Shown one piece after another: positions 6,763 to 11,323 of a DNA stretch of 11,323 nt. A model generated the notes under the pieces. That model saw nothing but the letters and a program-made list of their open reading frames with translations. It did no database searches and had not been told where the DNA came from. How positions within the stretch are numbered: the first letter of the stretch is position 1; each line of letters opens with the position of its first letter. Source of the stretch: an uncultured Clostridia bacterium (GTDB lineage Bacteria; Bacillota; Clostridia; Oscillospirales; Acutalibacteraceae). A program made the translations under genes and the position numbers. The stretch lies in the NCBI GenBank assembly GCA_937875885.1, contig CALEIO010000041.1:1-11323 (forward strand). Direction: 5' to 3'.

Positions 6763-8004
6763 ATGAACAAAAAGACAAAGTTGACAGTAGCAATCATAGC
6801 TTCAGCTATGGCTCTGGTTTTTATAGTGGTGCTTATAGTAGGTGTTGCAGGTAAAAAAACCACACCTGCACCGGAAGTTGACACAAGCACCGAAGAAACA
6901 CAGCTTCAGACAGTACCCACAACAGTAATCGAGGACAAAGGAGTGCGCCTTTCTTTCATAGGTGACTGCATTATCGGTAGTGAATCGGGCAAGGTCAACG
7001 ATGGCAATTTTGCCTGGATGGCGCGCAACAAAGACCACGGATATTTCTTCTCAAAGGTTTACGATGTGCTGTCAAAGGATGACCTGACTGTTGCTAATGT
7101 GGAGTGTGTTCTTACAGACAGAGACCTTGAAAAAACAGGCAAGGACTACAGCCCTGCGTTCTGGTTCAAAGCACCTGCAGGGGATGCAGACATCCTCACC
7201 AAAGGCTCTGTTGAATTTGCAAGCATTGTAAATAATCATACTTATGACTACAGAGAAGAGGGCTACAACGATACGGTAGAAGCTCTGAAAGCCCAGGGTC
7301 TGCTTGTGGGAGAAAGTCTTTCTCCTGTTTATGTAGAGAAAAAAGGTATAAAAATCGGCATTGTCAGCTGTAATCTTTGGGGAAGCTATCAGGCAGCGTA
7401 CATAGAAGAAGCTCTGGAAGAAATGCGGGACAAATGCGATTATAAGATTGTGTTCTTCCACGGAGGGACAGAGGGTGTGCACGAACCCGATAACTATAAA
7501 ATTGACGCTTGCAGATATCTGGCACAGACAGGTCTTTGTGACCTTATTGTGGGAAGTCATCCCCATGTGCTTCAGCCTATGGAGGTTGTAAACGGAGTTC
7601 CGATTCTGTATTCTCTGGGCAATTTCTGCTACTCTGCAAATAATTATCCCGAGAACAAAACTGTAATCTTCCAGGTAAATCTTGAAAAGAACGGCAACGA
7701 AATTACAACAGCAACAAGCCTGATTCCCTGCTACGTTTATACAGGCAGCATCAACAACTATCAGCCAGCGGTTATGACAGATAAGGATGACATCAACCAG
7801 GTGCTCGGTATGATGTCACAGGTGGTTGAGCATCAGACAGAGCCTCCCTCAACCACAGCCGCCACCACTGCTCCCGAAAATGTTACCGAAGCAGTGGAGG
7901 AATATATTCCTCCGGAGACCGACCCCCAGGAAGATGTTGTTGAGGATGAATATTATGAAATCCCCGACTACGTTGAGTCTGAAACCCAGATTTATCAGTA
8001 TTAA
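6763..8004 (+). CDS. CapA/YwtB-type (PGA_cap) metallophosphatase-fold protein, membrane-anchored
   Basis: 413 residues from ATG 6763. This start is preferred over the in-frame GTG at 6754 because GAGGTG (6751-6756) overlaps that GTG and sits 6 bases before the ATG. Residues 7-28 are an uncleaved signal anchor; a Thr/Pro-rich spacer follows, and the PGA_cap domain spans about 60-330. Metallophosphatase-like motifs are intact: FIGDC (65-69), NVEC (112-115), NNH (157-159), FFHGGTE (231-237), GSHPHV (264-269) and YSLGNF (283-288). The domain would lie outside the membrane. CapA proteins are required for poly-gamma-glutamate capsule production in Bacillus, but the family is broad and no CapB/CapC is seen here. 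The last ~55 residues are a Thr-rich then acidic, Tyr-rich tail. Divergent from the fusion gene, suggesting a surface-polymer role. Confidence 0.9.
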   Translation: MNKKTKLTVAIIASAMALVFIVVLIVGVAGKKTTPAPEVDTSTEETQLQTVPTTVIEDKGVRLSFIGDCIIGSESGKVNDGNFAWMARNKDHGYFFSKVYDVLSKDDLTVANVECVLTDRDLEKTGKDYSPAFWFKAPAGDADILTKGSVEFASIVNNHTYDYREEGYNDTVEALKAQGLLVGESLSPVYVEKKGIKIGIVSCNLWGSYQAAYIEEALEEMRDKCDYKIVFFHGGTEGVHEPDNYKIDACRYLAQTGLCDLIVGSHPHVLQPMEVVNGVPILYSLGNFCYSANNYPENKTVIFQVNLEKNGNEITTATSLIPCYVYTGSINNYQPAVMTDKDDINQVLGMMSQVVEHQTEPPSTTAATTAPENVTEAVEEYIPPETDPQEDVVEDEYYEIPDYVESETQIYQY

Positions 8005-8014
8005 TTCAATCGGA

Positions 8015-8053
8015 TAAGAAAAAGAAAACCCCTTGCACAAAAGTGCAGGGGGT
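8015..8053 (-). terminator. Terminator between convergent genes
   Basis: ACCCCTTGCAC (8028-8038) and GTGCAGGGGGT (8043-8053) form an 11-bp stem with one wobble and an AAAA loop. On the minus strand a T-rich tract (8016-8027) follows, terminating the amidohydrolase operon. On the plus strand the tail is only GCTTTGTT, so it probably also ends the CapA-type transcript but less efficiently. Confidence 0.88.
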
Positions 8054-8062
8054 GCTTTGTTA

Positions 8063-8872
8063 TCAGAGTTTGATATCGAAGAGTTTAGCAGCATTGCGCC
8101 ACATAATGTTTTCGTAGTCAGTAGGGGAAACCTGAGCTTTGAACTCGTTCCAGTATTCCTGATACAGACTCCTGTCGCCTTTTCCGTTGTTAAGGTAGGT
8201 ATCTTTGCCGTCGATGGGGGAGTCGGAGCCGAACAAGAGACGTTCGCTGCCGCATTTGTCTATAAATTCCAGAGCACTTTTTGTGCTGACCCAGGTGGTG
8301 TCCCCATAAAGATTCGGGAGCTTACTGCACAGCTCAATAGCTTCTTTGTTGTCGGAGCCCAGACCCAGGTGCACCATAACAAAGTTTGTTTCGGGATAAA
8401 GCTTTGCCATCTCGAAAAGTCGCATAGGATTATCGTCATAGTCGGTGCCTGTGTGGCTTATGACAGGCAGATTGTATTCTGCAGCCAGGTCTATATATTT
8501 TCTGCATTCTGCAGAAGTAAAAGCACAGCCTGCGTGAAAAGGATGAAACTTGATTCCTTTGATGACATCTAGGTTGTTTTCTATGAGCGTTTTAAGCTCG
8601 TTTGTTATGTTTTCCATAGGTTTTACCCAATGCTGGAGAGATATTCTGCCGGGATTTTCCCTTGCAAAGGCGAGGGCTTTCTTCAGACATTCAATCTGGG
8701 ACTTTTGCTCTGATTGGGGCAGAAGTTTTCTGTCGTGCCCGTGGGAAGCAGCTTCCGCGTTAGAAACAACAACGTGGTCGATGCCGTATTTATCCATTGA
8801 GTAGAGCACGTCTTCCTCGGTCATTACAAAACCAAGACCTGTGCCGATGTGTACGTGAGTATCAATAATCAT
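8063..8872 (-). CDS. Metal-dependent amidohydrolase (amidohydrolase_2-like TIM barrel)
   Basis: 269 residues, no signal peptide, so probably cytosolic. Metal-binding features of the superfamily are all visible: DTHVH (His6, His8) on strand 1, IKFHPFHAG (107-115), SHTGTD with His140, VHLG with His168, and GSDSP with Asp217. The family hydrolyses or decarboxylates varied small molecules; the substrate cannot be deduced. A TatD-type nuclease is an alternative but fits less well. ATG at 8872 has an AAAGGA site 10 bases upstream. It is the last gene after two lipoprotein genes (22-bp gap) and ends at a strong terminator, so it is probably co-transcribed with them, although a cytosolic hydrolase with exported lipoproteins is not an obvious partnership. 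Confidence 0.88.
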   Translation of the reverse strand: MIIDTHVHIGTGLGFVMTEEDVLYSMDKYGIDHVVVSNAEAASHGHDRKLLPQSEQKSQIECLKKALAFARENPGRISLQHWVKPMENITNELKTLIENNLDVIKGIKFHPFHAGCAFTSAECRKYIDLAAEYNLPVISHTGTDYDDNPMRLFEMAKLYPETNFVMVHLGLGSDNKEAIELCSKLPNLYGDTTWVSTKSALEFIDKCGSERLLFGSDSPIDGKDTYLNNGKGDRSLYQEYWNEFKAQVSPTDYENIMWRNAAKLFDIKL

Positions 8873-8894
8873 TATTAATCAATCCTTTGCGATA

Positions 8895-9533
8895 TTATCT
8901 GTCAAACAGAGCCTCAACCTGCTCTACAGTAGTGTCGGCTGTGTGGGATGTTACGATAATGCACAGGTAGTCGCCCAGACTGCGGGCATAGTAGGACTGT
9001 GTTGCAGTATCGTCTGCGGTTGAGATTGTGAGGGATTTGCGGTAATATTCGTGGCCGCAGATGGTGACAGCTTCTGTGTCAGAGAGGGTGTAGGGGTTGT
9101 TTTCTGTGTCAATTGTCTGCAGAAAACTGTCCAGCACCTTGTTAACAAAATCCTTTGCGGAGGATGTGGAGGTAACAGCAGAGAGTTTTGGGTTTTCGAT
9201 GCCCATAAGCACAGCAATTCTGTCTTTTTCGGACTGTGCAATCATATCGTAAACAGTGGAGTTGTTTTTTAGCAACGTTTCAAAGTCTTCTGTTGCAAAA
9301 ACCTTGGGGTCAATGTTGCAGGCAGAAGCAAGCTCTTCGTCTGTAGCAAACACCCAGTTGTCGGAGGGTGCGCTGAAGGCAACGTCTGTGTATTCGCTGA
9401 CAAAGTCAAGACCATTTACAGAACCTCTTGCAGGAGGTGTGTCGGGCAGGTCTGTTTTTTCTTTGGTGCTTCCGCAGGCTGCGCACAAAAACAGAACAGC
9501 GGCACAAAGCATAAGGGATAAAACTTTTTTCAT
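8895..9533 (-). CDS. Lipoprotein of unknown function, paralog of the upstream lipoprotein
   Basis: 212 residues from ATG 9533. This start is chosen over the in-frame codon at 9602 because MKKVLSLMLC begins a clean signal peptide, GGAGG sits 5 bases before it, and a longer start would overlap the upstream gene. The lipobox-like CAAC puts the lipid-modified cysteine at residue 20. After a short linker, residues ~37-212 align along their length with residues ~98-264 of the neighbour: shared landmarks are a GS start, a W-x-FA-x-[ED][EH]EL segment, VYDM, an EN[PL] pair, SAKD[FY] and a YY near 163. Exported and membrane-tethered. The domain is not one I can name; a PsbP/DUF1795-like fold is only a suspicion. 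Separated from the upstream lipoprotein by 13 bp, so translation is probably coupled. Confidence 0.85.
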   Translation of the reverse strand: MKKVLSLMLCAAVLFLCAACGSTKEKTDLPDTPPARGSVNGLDFVSEYTDVAFSAPSDNWVFATDEELASACNIDPKVFATEDFETLLKNNSTVYDMIAQSEKDRIAVLMGIENPKLSAVTSTSSAKDFVNKVLDSFLQTIDTENNPYTLSDTEAVTICGHEYYRKSLTISTADDTATQSYYARSLGDYLCIIVTSHTADTTVEQVEALFDR

Positions 9534-9546
9534 AATTACCTCCGTG

Positions 9547-10341
9547 TTATTTGAACATAGAATCAACAGAAGAAATTTCTGCATTTTCGGGCAGAGTGAC
9601 AATGATGTTTGTCATATAATGATCGATTCTGCGCAGATAATAGATGCGGTTTAAGGTTGTGTCGGCATTTGATGACCTGAAAGCCAGTTTGTAATATTTA
9701 TTGCCGCCAAAGGTTACGGTGCCTTCTTCAAGTACTGTTGAATCGGGTGTTTCGCAGAATGCATTTTTGAGCATATCCGCATAGTCTTTTGCAGAAAGTT
9801 CGTCGCCTTTTGTAATTTGCAGATTTTCGTAGCAGATGCAGACAGAGGAGTTGTTTTCTTTGTAAGAGGCGTACATATCGTAAACTGCGGGATTTGCTTC
9901 GGCTGTTGCATTGAAATCTCCGAAGGAGTCTGCTTCAATGCCTGAATATGTCAGCAGCTCGTGTTCGTTGGCAAATGCCCACTTTGCAGGTTTTGTAAAG
10001 GTAAGGTTCAGGGTTTTGCTTGTGTATATGTTGCCTTTCGTTGAACCTTTTTTCAGAACGGAAACATCACTTTCGGGTGTGGTTTCGGTTTCTGCAGAGG
10101 GATCTGTTGCAGGTGCAGTTGCAGAGTCTGTTACAGATTCCGTCACGGACTGTGTTGCAGTTGCTGTTTCGGTTTCGGGTGCAACTTGTGTGGTTTCGTG
10201 GGAATGGTCATGAGCAGAAGCACTCTGCTGTGTTGTGTTATGGGTGTGGTCGTGCACATCTGTTGTGCTTTGTTTTGCGGCGCAACCTGCCAGAGAGCAC
10301 ACCATAAGAGATGCTATAGCAAGGGTAATCAGTTTTTTCAT
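9547..10341 (-). CDS. His-rich lipoprotein of unknown function
   Basis: 264 residues. The signal peptide ends in lipobox LAGC with the lipidated cysteine at residue 20. Residues 21-97 form a low-complexity linker containing two HxHxH clusters 14 residues apart, HDHTH (30-34) and HDHSH (44-48), then Ser/Thr/Glu-rich repeats of the type TESVTDS. A globular domain (about 98-264) is paralogous to the downstream lipoprotein. His clusters of this kind bind zinc or other transition metals in surface lipoproteins such as AdcA, so metal capture is possible, but the rest of the protein is not an ABC-type binding protein. GGAGG lies 7 bases before the ATG and a consensus promoter lies just upstream. It is the first gene of the three-gene operon. 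Confidence 0.87.
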   Translation of the reverse strand: MKKLITLAIASLMVCSLAGCAAKQSTTDVHDHTHNTTQQSASAHDHSHETTQVAPETETATATQSVTESVTDSATAPATDPSAETETTPESDVSVLKKGSTKGNIYTSKTLNLTFTKPAKWAFANEHELLTYSGIEADSFGDFNATAEANPAVYDMYASYKENNSSVCICYENLQITKGDELSAKDYADMLKNAFCETPDSTVLEEGTVTFGGNKYYKLAFRSSNADTTLNRIYYLRRIDHYMTNIIVTLPENAEISSVDSMFK

Positions 10342-10368
10342 AACTATACCTCCAAAAGTTCTGCTTTA

Positions 10369-10397
10369 ATAATACCACCGAGAGGCTATCAAGTCAA
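10369..10397 (-). promoter_or_regulatory. Sigma-A promoter of the lipoprotein-amidohydrolase operon
   Basis: On the minus strand TTGACT (10397-10392), 17 bases, then TATTAT (10374-10369), about 28 bases before the ATG at 10341. It is divergent from the NifU-like gene's promoter. No zinc-uptake-regulator box was recognised. Confidence 0.82.
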
Positions 10398-10481
10398 TTT
10401 GAAAGAGTGTGCAATATTTGCCCTTTGGTTTGCATAATTTGTATTCTTGAAAAAAAGTAAAAATTTCTACCCAAAAAACTA

Positions 10482-10510
10482 TTGAAAAATGGCGCAAAAT
10501 GGCATATAAT
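10482..10510 (+). promoter_or_regulatory. Sigma-A promoter of the NifU-like gene
   Basis: TTGAAA (10482-10487), 17 bases, then a perfect TATAAT (10505-10510). Transcription would start near 10517, which rules out the in-frame ATG at 10519 as a normal start and supports the ATG at 10564. Confidence 0.88.
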
Positions 10511-10563
10511 GTCCCTGTATGAGTTATCTCAACTTTTTAATTTCAGAAAGGAGTAGCAACAAA

Positions 10564-10989
10564 ATGAACTATTCTCATGAAGTACAGAAAATGTGTACTG
10601 TTGCAAAAGGACCCAAGCACGGTCCCGCACCCATTCCCGAAGAGGGCAAATGGGTAAAATCCTATCAGATTTCCGACATTTCCGGTCTTTCTCACGGTGT
10701 AGGCTGGTGTGCACCCCAGCAGGGTACATGTAAGCTCACACTCAACGTTAAGAACGGTATTGTAGAAGAGGCTCTGGTTGAGACTCTCGGATGCTCCGGT
10801 ATGACTCACTCTGCAGCTATGGCTGCTGAGATTCTTCCCGGCAAGACTCTCCTTGAGTGTCTGAACACAGACCTTGTTTGTGATGCTATCAACACAGCTA
10901 TGAGAAACATCTTTGAGCAGCTCGCTTACGGCCGTTCACAGACAGCTTTCTCAGAAGATGGTCTTCCAATCGGTGCTGGTCTGTCCTGA
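10564..10989 (+). pseudogene. NifU-like Fe-S cluster assembly scaffold protein, truncated at a junction
   Basis: 141 residues are read from ATG 10564, which has AAAGGAG 10 bases upstream. The sequence matches the clostridial NifU/IscU-like scaffold family: the start NYSHEVQKM, GWCAPQQGTC with Cys49 and Cys56, LGCSGMTHSAAMAAE with Cys77, Cys106, and YGRSQTAFSEDGLPIGAGL at 122-140. From memory, homologs continue past GAGL for roughly 90 more residues; here a stop follows one codon later, at the point where unrelated sequence begins (about 10976-10984). The visible part would bind Fe-S clusters in the cytosol, and a GGGtGRT-type partner gene would be expected downstream but is absent. The truncation is more likely an assembly break than a genuine mutation. 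Confidence 0.8.
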
Positions 10990-11175
10990 CGGATCAGCTG
11001 TCCAGGATGCCCACGTCGCTCCGTCATAACCGTATGAATAGGCAGGATTTATGGCATAGGCATTGTCGGCTGCATTCCTGATATATCTTATGAACTCAGG
11101 TCCGTTCATCATGCGGAAGGCCTTGCCTACAGCCATGCTGCTGACACCGGCCTCGCCGCTGTAGCTTATGCTTTT
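10981..11175 (-). pseudogene. Fragment of an unrecognised coding sequence
   Basis: The minus-strand frame continuous with the HAD fragment stays open here for about 65 residues with plausible coding composition: a segment SSMAVGKAFRMMNGPEF, then an aromatic- and Tyr-rich stretch near YSYGYDGATWASW. It does not fit the HAD fold to its right and has no start or stop of its own; the frame ends only by running into the antisense of the NifU-like gene. I do not recognise the family. It reads as an internal slice of another gene, joined at both sides to unrelated sequence; both edges are approximate. Confidence 0.45.
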
Positions 11176-11322
11176 CTTTTCTATCTTTTCGTAGTTTAAT
11201 GAACGAGTTTCGCCAAACACCACGTAGTCGGGATTAACGTCGTTCATAGAAAAGCCAGCGTCGTACAAAGCGTTAACTAAACCCGGTTCGCCGATAACGT
11301 AAACCGAACCGCCCGGGCATTG
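11176..11322 (-). CDS. Internal fragment of a NagD-type HAD phosphatase
   Basis: An open minus-strand frame from the right edge encodes about 49 residues with the pattern of the cap region of class IIA HAD phosphatases (NagD / nitrophenylphosphatase type): a VYVIGEPGL segment, then ALYDAGF, then NPDYVVFGETRSLNYEKIEK. In that family the next residues would be a helix followed by FIGTNPD; here the sequence switches to unrelated residues at about 11176. Start, catalytic DxD and the C-terminal half are all absent, so only the family can be given. Confidence 0.6.
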
Positions 11323-11323
11323 A

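Noticed and set aside
9534..9602. N-terminal extension of the second lipoprotein to 9602
   Set aside because: It would put 23 residues ahead of a clean signal peptide and overlap the upstream gene, while GGAGG sits 5 bases before the ATG at 9533.
9960..10260. Repetitive Ser/Thr/Ala/Val coding stretch considered as a tandem DNA repeat
   Set aside because: The units are degenerate at the DNA level and match a low-complexity lipoprotein linker, so this is protein-level composition rather than a DNA repeat array.
10519..10563. Start of the NifU-like gene at the ATG at 10519
   Set aside because: That codon lies at the predicted transcription start with no room for an RBS; AAAGGAG precedes the ATG at 10564, where family similarity begins.
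10951..11268. A 105-codon minus-strand gene starting at TTG 11268
   Set aside because: The frame stays open to the window edge, so 11268 is not a real start; the reading crosses two unrelated pieces and ends in the antisense of the NifU-like gene.

Overview
The window looks like a stretch of a Clostridia chromosome, most likely Oscillospiraceae/Ruminococcaceae (gut type). This is inferred from strong GGAGG ribosome-binding sites, near-consensus sigma-A promoters, lipobox lipoproteins, a hisS-aspS pair, the clostridial HTH-cytidylyltransferase architecture and a clostridial NifU-like scaffold. The species cannot be named from sequence alone. No tRNA, rRNA, CRISPR array, prophage or insertion sequence was seen. 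No stretch over 300 bases lacks a gene.

Layout, left to right. (1) 1-2169: hisS then aspS on the minus strand, driven by a sigma-A promoter with a short leader. aspS runs off the left edge. (2) 2185-8004: a cell-surface block. On the minus strand, in transcription order, it holds a 703-residue protein joining a YidC/Oxa1 insertase domain to a CDP-glycerol glycerophosphotransferase (TagF-type) domain, a 68-residue single-span membrane protein with its own promoter, a winged-HTH protein fused to a LicC-like cytidylyltransferase, and a YD-repeat lipoprotein. Diverging on the plus strand is a membrane-anchored CapA-type metallophosphatase-fold protein. (3) 8015-10397: a minus-strand operon of two tandem paralogous lipoproteins, the first with a duplicated His-rich motif, followed by a metal-dependent amidohydrolase. 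(4) 10482-10989: a plus-strand NifU-like Fe-S scaffold gene that breaks off at residue 140. (5) about 10980-11323: two short pieces of unrelated minus-strand coding sequence, an unrecognised one and a NagD-type HAD phosphatase fragment. They abut in an order that makes no gene, so the right end is probably a chimeric contig end.

The most interesting region is 3097-8004. It pairs an enzyme that probably makes a CDP-activated headgroup with a transferase of the family that uses CDP-activated polyol phosphates. That transferase is covalently tied to an insertase-like membrane domain, with a CapA-type surface protein next to it. A role in building or decorating a phosphodiester surface polymer is an inference from families and context.
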